From Acidobacteriota bacterium (lineage in GTDB: Bacteria; Acidobacteriota; Vicinamibacteria; Vicinamibacterales; UBA8438), in NCBI GenBank assembly GCA_009861545.1, contig VXME01000138.1:1-33276 (forward strand): a stretch of DNA of 33,276 nucleotides, given 5' to 3'. Of this stretch, positions 7,661-15,571 are shown one piece after another. The notes under the pieces were generated by a model. It was not told the DNA's origin, did no database searches, and saw only the letters and a program-made list of their open reading frames with translations. The stretch's first letter is position 1. The number at the start of each line of letters is the position of its first letter. Both the position numbers and the translations under genes were made by a program.

Positions 7661-9043
7661 ATGGCTAAGGTGGACAGGTTCGTTGGGCGGTTGTTCCTGG
7701 TCGGATTGGCGCTAACGCTGGTGCTGGCCGGTGCGGCCCCGGCCCTGGCGCAGTCCGGCGTCGCGGGCGTGTCCGGGGCGGCCGACGTAGAGCCCACGTT
7801 CAGCCGGGACGTCGCGCCGATCCTGCAGCGCTCGTGTCAGCACTGCCACCAGCCCGCCGGCATCGCGCCGATGTCGCTGCTCACCTATCGCGAGGCGCGC
7901 CCCTGGGCGCGCAGCATCCGGGATCGGGTGGAACGGCGCCTCATGCCCCCCTGGCACCTCGACACGACGGTGGGCATCCAGGACTACAAGAACGACATCT
8001 CGCTGACCGAGGACGAGATCGACACCGTCGTCCGGTGGGTGGACGCGGGCGCGCCGCAGGGCGACCCGGCGGATCTGCCTGCACCGCTGGAGTTCCCGCG
8101 CGCCGACGCCTGGGAGGTGGAGGCGCTGCTCGGCCGGCCACCCGACCTCATCGTTCGCTCGACCCCCTACCACGTCGTCGCCAACGGGCAGGACCAGTGG
8201 TGGTCGCCGCGGATCGAGTTCGAGGGCTTCGACGCGCCCCGCTACATCCGCGCGGCCGAGTTCAAGCCGTCCTGGCCGCTCGGGATCAAGGTCACGCATC
8301 ACGGCCACGCCACGCTGCGGAGCACGGCGGCCGAGGGTGAAGACCCGCCGCGGACGCATCTGGTCGGCATGGGCATCGGCAAGCGGTACGACCTGCTGCC
8401 CGAGGGTGTCGGCAAGCTGCTGCCGCCAGGCCCCGGCACGGTGAACTTCAGCCTCCACTACTTCCCGATGGGCGAGGAGGTGACCGAGGTGGCCGACGTC
8501 GGGGTGTGGCTCTATCCGGAGGGCGAGGAGCCGGACATCGTGACCGCCGGCGAGCGGCAGTTCTACGTCGACGGCACCCACCGCGAGCGGCTGCGGGCCA
8601 GCGACATCCTCATTCCGCCGCACGGGCACCTCGTGCTCGAGGACCAGTACGTCATGGAGCAGCCCGCGCTGATCCAGAGCTTCCGGCCCCACATGCACAT
8701 GCGGGGTACCGAAATGTCGATGGCCGTGCTCTATCCCGACGGCCGCCGCGAGCTGCTAAGCAGCGTCAACCGCTACGACCACAACTGGCAGATCGCCTAC
8801 GTCTACGACGACGACGCGCAGCCGCTCCTGCCCAAGGGCTCGGTGATCATGCTGCGCGCGAAGTGGGACAACACGGCCGCCAACCGCATCAACCCCGACC
8901 CGGACCAGTGGGTGGTGTTCGGCGCCCGGGGCGTCGACGAGATGTCCCACGCGTGGATCGGCATCACCTATCTGGAGGACGCCGACTACGAGGAGCTGGC
9001 CGCGGAGCGCGTGGCGGCCGAAACCACGGACGAGTCGCAGTAG
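7661..9043 (+). CDS. Secreted cytochrome c / copper type II (ascorbate-dependent) monooxygenase-like protein
   Basis: A 460-aa protein with a ribosome binding site GGGGAG at 7649-7654. The signal peptide covers residues 1-30 (hydrophobic, ending APALAQ). A c-type heme site, C59-x-x-C62-H63 (SCQHCHQPAG), lies in a short cytochrome-like domain (about 45-135; M71 and M95 are possible axial ligands). The C-terminal two thirds match the peptidylglycine hydroxylating monooxygenase fold used by PHM and DBM. H213/H214 (VTHHGHA) and H266 (LHYFPMG) would bind the first copper. H344/H346 (HMHMRG) and M428 (DEMSHAWIG) would bind the second. The heme domain could deliver electrons in place of ascorbate. 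This domain pair recurs in Acidobacteria and Planctomycetes, but substrates are unknown. Confidence 0.85.
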   Translation: MAKVDRFVGRLFLVGLALTLVLAGAAPALAQSGVAGVSGAADVEPTFSRDVAPILQRSCQHCHQPAGIAPMSLLTYREARPWARSIRDRVERRLMPPWHLDTTVGIQDYKNDISLTEDEIDTVVRWVDAGAPQGDPADLPAPLEFPRADAWEVEALLGRPPDLIVRSTPYHVVANGQDQWWSPRIEFEGFDAPRYIRAAEFKPSWPLGIKVTHHGHATLRSTAAEGEDPPRTHLVGMGIGKRYDLLPEGVGKLLPPGPGTVNFSLHYFPMGEEVTEVADVGVWLYPEGEEPDIVTAGERQFYVDGTHRERLRASDILIPPHGHLVLEDQYVMEQPALIQSFRPHMHMRGTEMSMAVLYPDGRRELLSSVNRYDHNWQIAYVYDDDAQPLLPKGSVIMLRAKWDNTAANRINPDPDQWVVFGARGVDEMSHAWIGITYLEDADYEELAAERVAAETTDESQ

Positions 9044-9330
9044 GCGGCCTCTATCGGGGATCCACCTCATACAAGCCGCCGCCGGACGGGTTCGTGCCGC
9101 ATCCGTGGTCCGGCCGGCGGCGTTGCCGTCTCGTCGGCCGCCATCCTTCCCGGGCGCCGCGGACCCTCGGCGCCGGGCCCGCCGTCGGCCAGATTCTGAT
9201 CGCTACGCGGCGTCTCGAACACCGGGGCGAGACCAGAGTCAGATTGGACAGGCAGCAACCCAGGATGAATGCGCTGGCGAGGTCTATCGAGTAGATGGAC
9301 GGCAAGCGGCGGGTCGAGGAGGAACAGGTC
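9044..9330 (+). other. Intergenic region before the sulfatase
   Basis: No supported gene lies in these 287 bases. They contain a 6-bp inverted repeat, GTCTCG (9212-9217) and CGAGAC (9228-9233), and the sulfatase ribosome binding site GAGGAGG at 9316-9322. No clear promoter hexamers were found. A frame opening at ATG 9295 merely extends the sulfatase by 12 charged residues ahead of its signal peptide. Confidence 0.5.
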
Positions 9331-10974
9331 ATGCGGCACTCGATGTTCTTCACGTTGACCGGGGTTGCGCTCGTCTGCCTGCTGCTGATCCTGGCCGCCT
9401 CGCTTCGGTTGCTCGCGGGCGGGGAAGCGCAGCGGCCGAACATCCTTCTCATCGTCGCCGACGATCTCGGCTATGCCGACCTCGGCGCCTACGGCAGCGA
9501 CATTCGAACCCCCAATATCGACCGGCTGGCGGCCGGGGGCATCCTCTTCACCCAGTTTCACACCGCACCCATGTGTGCGCCCACGCGCGCGATGCTGTAC
9601 ACGGGCAACAACAACCACATGGCGGGCATGGGGCGGCAGGTGATCATCCCGACGCTTGCCCATGAGCTGGCCGTTCCCGGCTACGAGGGCCGCTTGTCCG
9701 ACCGGGTCGTTCCCGTGTCCAGGGTGCTGGCGGACGCCGGCTACCGCACGTACTTCGCGGGGAAGTGGCACCTCGGAGACACGCAGGAGCACAGCCCCTT
9801 CGCCGCGGGCTTCGATCGTTCCTTCTCGCTGCTGCACGGGGCGGCCAGTCACTTCAGCCCGGTCGGCTTTTTCCCTGGCGGGTCGGTGTACTCGCGGGAC
9901 GGGCAACCCGCCGAGTGGCCCGACGGGGCCTATTCGTCCGAGCTGTTCACCGACGAGCTGATCGGTTTCATCGAGAGCGACGGCAACGACGGGCGGCCGT
10001 TCTTCGCGGTAGCCGCCTACACCGCCCCCCATGCGCCCCTGCAGGTGCCCGACGACTACCTGCACCGCTACTCGGGCCGGTACGACGACGGCTACGACGT
10101 GTTGCGAGAGCGTCGATTCGAGGAGCTGAAGCGGGCGGGAATCGTCGCCGCCGACGCGCGGATGCCGCCGCGCAACCCGGCCATCACGCCCTGGTCCGAG
10201 CTGAGCGAGTCGCGGCGGCGCGTCGAGGCCCGGAAGATGGAGCTGTACGCGGCGCTGGTCGAGAACCTGGACTCTCACGTGGGCCGGCTCCTCGACTACC
10301 TCAGAGTCGAGGGCCTGTCCGAGAACACGCTCGTGATCTTCCTGTCGGACAACGGCGCCGCGGCGGAAGACTTCTACAACCGCGGCATCCGGATGCCCTA
10401 CGTCCGCCGGCACTACGACAACGACTACGACAACATGGGCAAGCCCGGCTCCTGGGTCTCCTACGGCGCGCCCTGGGCGGAAGCGAGCTCCGCGCCCTTC
10501 CAGCGCTACAAGACCTTCACCCTGCAGGGAGGCATCGTCTCACCGCTGATCGTTGCCGGCGCCGGCGTGAACCATACCGACGTCATCACGGATACCTACG
10601 TCACGGTGATGGACATCGCCCCCACGCTGATCGAGCTCGCCGGAGGCGTCTACCCCGAGGGCGAAGACGTGCGGCCCATGCTGGGAGAGACCATGCTTCC
10701 GTTGCTTTCCGGCCGCAGCGACAGGGTTCATGAAGACGACTACGTGACCACCCTCCATCATCAGGGACGGGCGTTCGTGCGCCAGGGCCGATGGAAGCTG
10801 GTCACCCGCGCGGGCCCGTTCGACGAGTCGAGGTTCGAGCTGTACGACATCGAGGCCGACCCTGGCGAAGCACGGGACCTGAAGACGCAAGAGCCCGGCG
10901 TGCACGGACGGATGATCGAGTTGTGGAGGGAGGAGCGGCGCAAGCTCGGGATCATGCTTCCCGGGGATCTCTAG
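9331..10974 (+). CDS. Secreted or membrane-anchored type I sulfatase (arylsulfatase family)
   Basis: A 547-aa protein. ATG 9331 is chosen because GAGGAGG lies eight bases upstream and the signal sequence begins there (MRHSMFFTLTGVALVCLLLI). An ATG at 9295 would place a charged leader before it. The mature part starts with RPNILLIVADDLGYADLG, giving the metal-binding D44/D45. The sulfatase signature follows as C82-A-P84-T-R86, the cysteine that is converted to formylglycine in this class, and KWHLGD lies further on. FLSDNGAAAEDF supplies the later Asp-Asn metal ligands. Length and motifs are complete, so the enzyme should be active given a maturase, which is not in the window. It probably hydrolyses sulfate esters of aryl compounds or polysaccharides; the substrate is unknown. 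Confidence 0.9.
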   Translation: MRHSMFFTLTGVALVCLLLILAASLRLLAGGEAQRPNILLIVADDLGYADLGAYGSDIRTPNIDRLAAGGILFTQFHTAPMCAPTRAMLYTGNNNHMAGMGRQVIIPTLAHELAVPGYEGRLSDRVVPVSRVLADAGYRTYFAGKWHLGDTQEHSPFAAGFDRSFSLLHGAASHFSPVGFFPGGSVYSRDGQPAEWPDGAYSSELFTDELIGFIESDGNDGRPFFAVAAYTAPHAPLQVPDDYLHRYSGRYDDGYDVLRERRFEELKRAGIVAADARMPPRNPAITPWSELSESRRRVEARKMELYAALVENLDSHVGRLLDYLRVEGLSENTLVIFLSDNGAAAEDFYNRGIRMPYVRRHYDNDYDNMGKPGSWVSYGAPWAEASSAPFQRYKTFTLQGGIVSPLIVAGAGVNHTDVITDTYVTVMDIAPTLIELAGGVYPEGEDVRPMLGETMLPLLSGRSDRVHEDDYVTTLHHQGRAFVRQGRWKLVTRAGPFDESRFELYDIEADPGEARDLKTQEPGVHGRMIELWREERRKLGIMLPGDL

Positions 10975-11085
10975 CGGTACGGCTGCGCCGCTCTGCCTGT
11001 CCGATCAGGCACCCTCCGCGGTGTACCGCGTCACACGACGTTCATCGGTACGGCTACTGCGGCGTGGCTGTCCGCTCAGGCACCC
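10975..11085. repeat. Degenerate 40-bp direct repeat between convergent genes
   Basis: The segments 10975-11014 and 11046-11085 align over 40 positions without gaps, at roughly three quarters identity by eye. Both begin CGGTACGGCT and end TCAGGCACCC. The second copy encodes the last residues of the methyltransferase, while the first lies in the 79-base gap after the sulfatase. It looks like an old small duplication of the methyltransferase 3' end. No strong terminator is visible in the gap. Confidence 0.45.
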
Positions 11086-12100
11086 CGGCGACGATCAGCC
11101 CGCCGAGGGGCGTCCCGCGCTCGGCTTCGCCGCCGAAGGCCTCGTAGCTCCGGAACTCGAGTCCGCGGGCCTCGATGAACTTCCTTGCACGCTCTCGCGC
11201 CGGGGTCGCGGTCGAGATGCCGAAGAGCCAGCTCTCGCCGTAGAAGGCCTTCATGGCGTACTTCGCGTAGTTCCCCAATACCACGAAGGGCTTGCGGGCG
11301 AACACCAATTCCCGGCTGAGGAAGTCGAAGGCGATGCGCGATCCGGGCGCGAGTCCCGCTACCTCGCCCAGCGTCTTGTCGATCGCCGCGTCGTCGAGAT
11401 ACATCGTCACGCCTTCCCACAGGATGAAGGTCGGCAAGTCCGGGTCGAACCCGTGCGCCTTCAGCGACGCCATCCACGACTGCTGGTTGAAGTCGGTCGG
11501 CGCGAAGACGACGTGGCCGCTGTCGACGCCGGCGGCGCGCAGTGCCTCGACCTTGGCCGCTTGCGTCGGCGGCTCGTCGACCTCGAAGCATCGCACAGCC
11601 TCGCCGCCGTAGCGGCCGTCGGGCGCGCGCAGGTCCGCTCCGTCCGGCAGCGGTCCGTAGAAGCGCGTGTCCCACCCCGCGCCGAGCACGACGAACTGCC
11701 GGATGGGACTCTCCGCGGCGGCAGCGGCGGCGACGGCGCCGTCGAAGAAGTGCGTGCGATGGCTGATGAAGGTCATCAGCGTCGACGGCCGCGGGCCCGG
11801 GTACGCGAGGAACGAACCCCTGAAGCCGCTCCACCGCGCCGCCAGGACCAGGGTGTCCACCAACAGCCGCAGGACCACGGGCGACAGCGCGGGCAGGTGC
11901 GGCGCGATCCGCTCGGCTGCCGCGTCGGTGCGGCTCCCGATGTGGTGGAGTAGCAGCCGCGTCATGTACGGCTCGTAGGCCGTACCCGAGATGCCGCGCG
12001 GCCTGTTCACGAAACGGATCCGGCAGGTGTAGATCAGCGTGCCGATGAGCTGGAGGGGGAAGAACACGATCTCCAGAAGGGTGAAGAGCAGGACTCTCAT
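11054..12100 (-). CDS. Class I SAM-dependent methyltransferase, leucine carboxyl methyltransferase (LCM/PPM1) family
   Basis: A 348-aa protein. SAM-binding motif I is VVLGAGWDTRFYG (about 142-154), followed by CFEVDEPPTQAAK (about 179-191) with the acidic residue after beta-2, then VVFAPTDFN and FILWEGVTMYL. All are characteristic of the TIGR00027/PF04072 group. In bacteria members methylate carboxyl groups or small molecules, and the substrate is usually unknown. The N-terminus (LLFTLLEIVFFPLQLIGTLI) is strongly hydrophobic and could be a membrane anchor, which is unusual for this group. The gene is convergent with the sulfatase and divergent from the PD40 gene (45-base gap), so it is likely monocistronic. 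Confidence 0.85.
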   Translation of the reverse strand: MRVLLFTLLEIVFFPLQLIGTLIYTCRIRFVNRPRGISGTAYEPYMTRLLLHHIGSRTDAAAERIAPHLPALSPVVLRLLVDTLVLAARWSGFRGSFLAYPGPRPSTLMTFISHRTHFFDGAVAAAAAAESPIRQFVVLGAGWDTRFYGPLPDGADLRAPDGRYGGEAVRCFEVDEPPTQAAKVEALRAAGVDSGHVVFAPTDFNQQSWMASLKAHGFDPDLPTFILWEGVTMYLDDAAIDKTLGEVAGLAPGSRIAFDFLSRELVFARKPFVVLGNYAKYAMKAFYGESWLFGISTATPARERARKFIEARGLEFRSYEAFGGEAERGTPLGGLIVAGVPERTATPQ

Positions 12101-12116
12101 CGGCGCGAGCGTACCC

Positions 12117-12138
12117 TATGATCCGACGAGTCGAGGAG
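12117..12138 (+). promoter_or_regulatory. -10 box and ribosome binding site of the PD40 gene
   Basis: TATGAT at 12117-12122 is followed by GAGGAGG at about 12133-12138 and an ATG at 12146. The short leader implies a transcript starting near 12129. A second ATG at 12140 lies immediately after the Shine-Dalgarno and is a poorer start. No -35 is obvious. Confidence 0.4.
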
Positions 12139-12145
12139 GATGGAC

Positions 12146-13117
12146 ATGAACAGACGGATGACCGGCGCGGCGTGGGGGATCGGAGTCGTCGTCGCCTGCC
12201 TGACCGCGGCGGCTCCCGCGGCGGCGCAGCAGAGCTGGGTCGAGCGTGCCGTGCACAACTTCGGCGAGCCGATCAACACACTCTGGGCCGAGGGTGAGCT
12301 GTCGTTCGCGGCCGACGGCACGATGGTCTACTGCAGCGCGCGCGAGGACCTCGGCGCGGCGCCCGGCGACCCCAAGGATCTCTACATCGCGACGTTCGAC
12401 GCCGAGACCGGACGCTGGAACACGCCCGTCAACATGGGACAGCCGGTCAACTCCGCCCCCGCCACCGGCGTGGACCCGCTACGGCTCGGCGACGACCGGG
12501 AACCGTGGATCACCGCCGACGGCAACACCATCTATTTCAAGTCGGACCGGCTGGCGACCAGCGACCCCCGCAACGCCAGCGATCTGTTCGTCACCCGCAA
12601 GGTCGAGGGGGTGTGGACCACGCCGGAGTTGCTCCCGTATCCGATCAGCACGGACGCCGGCGACGAGCATTGCCCGGCGATTCTCAATGACGGCGAGACG
12701 CTCTGCTTCGCCTCCCGGCGGGAGGGCGGCTACGGCGGGTCGGACATCTGGTGCTCGCGGCAGGACGCCGACGGCGTCTGGCAGCAGCCTGTGAACCAAG
12801 GGCCCAACATCAACACCGCGGCCGAGGAGTTCCACTTCTCGCAGGACGCCGACGGCCGGGTCTACTTCAGCTCGAACCGTCCCGGCGGTGAGGGCGGGAT
12901 GGATATCTGGTCGGCGATGCAGACGGGACCGAACCGTTGGGCGCCCGCGGTGAACCTGGGGCCACAGGTGAACACCGCGGCCGCCGACATGTGTCCGGCG
13001 CTCCCGCCGGACGACACCACCTTCACCTGGTTCTCGTACCGCGAGGACAACAGCCTCGGGGGAGTCGACATCTTCTGGACCCACAGGTCCAACCTGGCGA
13101 CCGAGCCGGAGCAATAG
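12146..13117 (+). CDS. Exported PD40/TolB-like beta-propeller protein
   Basis: A 323-aa protein from ATG 12146. The signal peptide runs to about residue 28 (hydrophobic core WGIGVVVACLTAAAPAAAQQ). The mature part carries repeated WD40-like PD40 blades: LSFAADGTMVYCSA, PWITADGNTIYFKSDR, CFASRREGGYGGSDIWCSR, YFSSNRPGGEGGMDIWSA and a last WFSYREDNSLGGVDIFWTH. This (F)-S-x-R-x-GG-x-GG-x-DI(W/F) pattern is typical of exported PD40 proteins in Acidobacteria and Bacteroidetes. Such propellers are probably interaction or glycan-binding modules; no catalytic site is visible. It is divergent from the methyltransferase and followed by an AT-rich region before the Fic gene. Confidence 0.85.
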   Translation: MNRRMTGAAWGIGVVVACLTAAAPAAAQQSWVERAVHNFGEPINTLWAEGELSFAADGTMVYCSAREDLGAAPGDPKDLYIATFDAETGRWNTPVNMGQPVNSAPATGVDPLRLGDDREPWITADGNTIYFKSDRLATSDPRNASDLFVTRKVEGVWTTPELLPYPISTDAGDEHCPAILNDGETLCFASRREGGYGGSDIWCSRQDADGVWQQPVNQGPNINTAAEEFHFSQDADGRVYFSSNRPGGEGGMDIWSAMQTGPNRWAPAVNLGPQVNTAAADMCPALPPDDTTFTWFSYREDNSLGGVDIFWTHRSNLATEPEQ

Positions 13118-13239
13118 ATCAGCCGAACAAGCTGTCGAATAGAGCGTCAACTATTACATGGAAAGGAGTATAAGTAGCTTTTTATGCAGTATCTTGCACT
13201 GAAAAAAATCATGCCTGAAAATGTGTCAAAATAGGCGTC
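13118..13239 (+). promoter_or_regulatory. AT-rich leader and promoter candidate of the Fic gene
   Basis: This is one of the most AT-rich stretches in the window, with A and T runs such as CTTTTTATG and GAAAAAAATC. A candidate promoter is TTGCAC (13194-13199), 17 bases, then GAAAAT (13217-13222), ending 17 bases before ATG 13240. No strong ribosome binding site precedes the start. The base composition is unlike the neighbours and suggests acquired DNA or a strongly regulated promoter. Confidence 0.4.
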
Positions 13240-14421
13240 ATGGACTGGACGCGGTTCGGTTTCGAGTACCGGTTGCGCCTGGACGCGCTGACTCCCGGCC
13301 TGATCCGGATCGAAGCATCCAGGGAGACAGCGCACAATCTGGTGCTGCCACCGGACTGGAAGACGCAACTGGACCAGTTGAACCGCGTGCGTGCCGTCCA
13401 TGGAACGACCGCCCTCGAAGGCAATCCGCTGTCCGAGGACGAGGTGCGCCGGCAGATGGATCTGCTGGCGTCCTCTTCGACGTCTCCTGCGGCTCCGTCC
13501 AGGGACCAGCAGCAGGTGCGAAACGCCGGCCGTGCGCAGGACTGGGTCCGCCAGCGATTCACGCCGGCGGCCGCTCCGTTGCGGCGTTTCGACCTCCTGC
13601 GGATGCATGAGTTGCTCACGGAGGGGTCCGACGAGACGGACAACCTGCCGGGTCGCCTGCGGACCCATTCCGTCGTCGTGGGTACGGAAGCGCTGGGCGG
13701 TGTGCATCGAGGCGCACCGCCGCAGGACGTGTCCGGGCTCGTCGACCGGTTCGTGGACTTCGTGAATTCGGGACCCTTCCTCGCGCAACACCCCGTCGTG
13801 CGCGCTCTGCTGGCGCACTTCTTCCTCGTCACGATCCACCCGTTCGGGGACGGAAACGGCCGGGTGTCCCGGCTCGTCGAGGCCGGCATTCTCTTTCAGG
13901 GCGAGTACAACGTGTTCGGATTCTACGGCCTGTCGAACTACTTCTATCGCCACGGAGACGACTACAAGCGGCTGCTGCAGCAAAGCCGGCGCACCCAACC
14001 CTTCGACCTGAACGCGTTCGTGGCGTTCGGCGTGGAAGGGTTCGCGGCCGAGCTGAGGGGCATCAACAACTTCATCAAGACGAAGCTGAACCGCGTCGTC
14101 TACCGCGCCACCCTGGTTCGGGCGTTCAACCAGCGGGCGGGCAAGCGCCGGCGCGTGATCAACCAGCGCGAGTATCGCCTTCTGGACTTCCTGCTGCAGG
14201 AAACGGAACCGACCGATCCCTTCGCAGAGGAGCCCTCCCGGAAAATCGCCTACTCGGCGCTTCGCCGGGCGCCGTACGTCACCGGGGTGTACGGCGACGT
14301 CACGGTTCGTACCTTCTATCGGGAACTGACGAGGCTGGCTGAAATGGGGTTCATCAAGTTCCCGGCCCAGGAGTCGGAGCCGACCATCGAGATCGACTTC
14401 GACGCGATCGGCCGGTACTGA
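13240..14421 (+). CDS. Fic family AMPylator-type protein with N-terminal inhibitory motif
   Basis: A 393-aa protein. The Fic core motif is complete: H200-P-F-G-D-G-N-G-R-V-S-R matches HxFx(D/E)GNGRxxR, with H200 the catalytic base. An inhibitory helix motif (S/T)xxxE(G/N) is present as T56-T-A-L-E60-G61, placing it among class II Fic proteins, where the glutamate blocks ATP binding until relieved. The N-terminal residues 1-60 resemble the Fic_N/DUF4172-like helical domain. The C-terminal part after about 270 contains a winged-helix-like region (NQREYRLLDFLLQETE, then VTVRTFYRELTRLAEMGFI). Family members transfer AMP, or more rarely other phosphates, to protein side chains. The target is unknown. 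The gene stands alone behind an AT-rich leader. Confidence 0.92.
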   Translation: MDWTRFGFEYRLRLDALTPGLIRIEASRETAHNLVLPPDWKTQLDQLNRVRAVHGTTALEGNPLSEDEVRRQMDLLASSSTSPAAPSRDQQQVRNAGRAQDWVRQRFTPAAAPLRRFDLLRMHELLTEGSDETDNLPGRLRTHSVVVGTEALGGVHRGAPPQDVSGLVDRFVDFVNSGPFLAQHPVVRALLAHFFLVTIHPFGDGNGRVSRLVEAGILFQGEYNVFGFYGLSNYFYRHGDDYKRLLQQSRRTQPFDLNAFVAFGVEGFAAELRGINNFIKTKLNRVVYRATLVRAFNQRAGKRRRVINQREYRLLDFLLQETEPTDPFAEEPSRKIAYSALRRAPYVTGVYGDVTVRTFYRELTRLAEMGFIKFPAQESEPTIEIDFDAIGRY

Positions 14422-14602
14422 CCCGGGGGGCCGCACGCTACGACATGGCGCAACCGGTCCAGCGGTCGTGACGCCTGAACCCTCACACGGGCACGGGACT
14501 CGGACACACGCAATCGCCTTGGCCACCGTCCTGCCAGTGACGCCGAGTGCGCCGAATGACTCGGACACCCAGCCCAAGCGGCCCGAGGAGCTTGTGAAGC
14601 GA

Positions 14603-14649
14603 TCCGCTGGTAGACCAGCGGACCCAGCCCACCACCGGTGGCGGTGGGC
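14603..14649. terminator. Two adjacent stem-loops between convergent fic and LPMO-like genes
   Basis: The gap 14422-14724 (about 300 bases) has no supported gene. It holds a perfect 20-bp inverted repeat, TCCGCTGGT-AG-ACCAGCGGA (14603-14622). Next to it is a stem-loop with arms GCCCACC (14627-14633) and GGTGGGC (14643-14649). Neither is followed by a T run, so they are not classic intrinsic terminators. Lying between two gene ends, they most likely act in bidirectional termination or 3'-end protection. The 2-base centre of the first could also make it a protein-binding palindrome. Confidence 0.45.
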
Positions 14650-14724
14650 CGGATGGGGAACCTCGTCCCGTGAGCGTCCTCCGCTGACGGCAGCCCGATT
14701 GCCGCCAGCCCGCCACGACCTCGG

Positions 14725-15387
14725 TCAGTCGTTGGTCATCATCTGCCCCGGCCAGCGGCTATCGATGGGCATGGACGGATCGGCCGTGATCTTCAGGTCG
14801 GCGCAGTGATGATAGGAATAGCCGCCCGGTGTGTTGTACACGTGATCGGCCATGAACTGGATGACCTGCAGCGTGCACTTCTCGCAGTTGATGTTCGGGA
14901 TGGGGATGTCGGCCTCCCAGGGATCCATCGGGGTCTCGGGCCGGAACGAGGCGCGCTGGTCCCCTACCGGATAGTGCGTGAACAGGCCGTCCGCGAGGAC
15001 CGGAATCTGCGGCGGGCTCTGAATCACGCCCCAGACCGAGTAGAGACCCCGATCCGTCCACTCCTCGACCGCGGTTGGATCCGCCGGCAGCTCGTTGCGC
15101 GAGTTCACCGAGAGCGCGACGCGGTAGTGGCCCGAGTGGAAGATGGTCTCCTGGATCTTCAAGTGCAGGTTCGACCCGCCGGTGACCTCGGTGACGATGC
15201 CCGACAGAATCGCGTCGTTGTCGCCGGTCGGGTTGCCGCCGCACGGTCCGACCTTCTGCGGGTTGCCGAGCCTGTCCAGGTTGATCCAGGGCGCCGGTTC
15301 CAGCAGTTGGAAGTGCGCTTGCGTATCGACCGGCAGCATGGCCAGCGCGACGGCCGCGGCGAACAGGAAATGCAGTAGGCGCTTCAT
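14725..15387 (-). CDS. Secreted lytic polysaccharide monooxygenase-like protein
   Basis: A 220-aa protein. ATG 15387 follows GAGGAGGAA (15395-15403, read on the minus strand). Signal peptidase cleavage after DTQA would expose H25 as the mature N-terminus (HFQLLEPAPW), the hallmark of LPMO copper histidine braces. Other visible features are PCGGNPTG (C49), FHSGHYRVALS (H84 and H87, candidate second copper histidine), C168-E-K-C171-TLQ, and YHHCAD with H193, H194 and C195. The two cysteine regions could be disulfide-linked. Length and layout agree with single-domain LPMO-like proteins of Myxococcota and Acidobacteriota; I believe a named SCE4755-type family covers these, from memory. Oxidation of a polysaccharide is inferred. 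The gene is divergent from the aconitase-like cluster. Confidence 0.65.
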   Translation of the reverse strand: MKRLLHFLFAAAVALAMLPVDTQAHFQLLEPAPWINLDRLGNPQKVGPCGGNPTGDNDAILSGIVTEVTGGSNLHLKIQETIFHSGHYRVALSVNSRNELPADPTAVEEWTDRGLYSVWGVIQSPPQIPVLADGLFTHYPVGDQRASFRPETPMDPWEADIPIPNINCEKCTLQVIQFMADHVYNTPGGYSYHHCADLKITADPSMPIDSRWPGQMMTND

Positions 15388-15479
15388 GGTGTCGTTCCTC
15401 CTCGATGGACGCGGTGATTCCGATGGATGGCGGTCTCTGGACGCGCGCCACAACGGAGGCGGCACGCCAAGGTGCCCGT

Positions 15480-15508
15480 ATTGTAGCTCCACGGCGCGTT
15501 GATATCAT
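15480..15508. promoter_or_regulatory. Divergent promoter region between LPMO-like and LeuC-like genes
   Basis: Between starts 15387 (minus) and 15572 (plus) lie a minus-strand -10-like TACAAT (complement of 15480-15485) and a plus-strand -10-like TATCAT (15503-15508). The latter overlaps the 8-bp palindrome TGATATCA (15500-15507). The two candidate promoters are back to back within 30 bases, so one regulator could act on both. The -35 elements are not recognisable and the call is tentative. Confidence 0.35.
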
Positions 15509-15571
15509 GGTCGCCGGCGGCCGGCGAACGAACTTGCCGCAAGCCGCGGGGTATCGGCAGCGGAGGGCACG

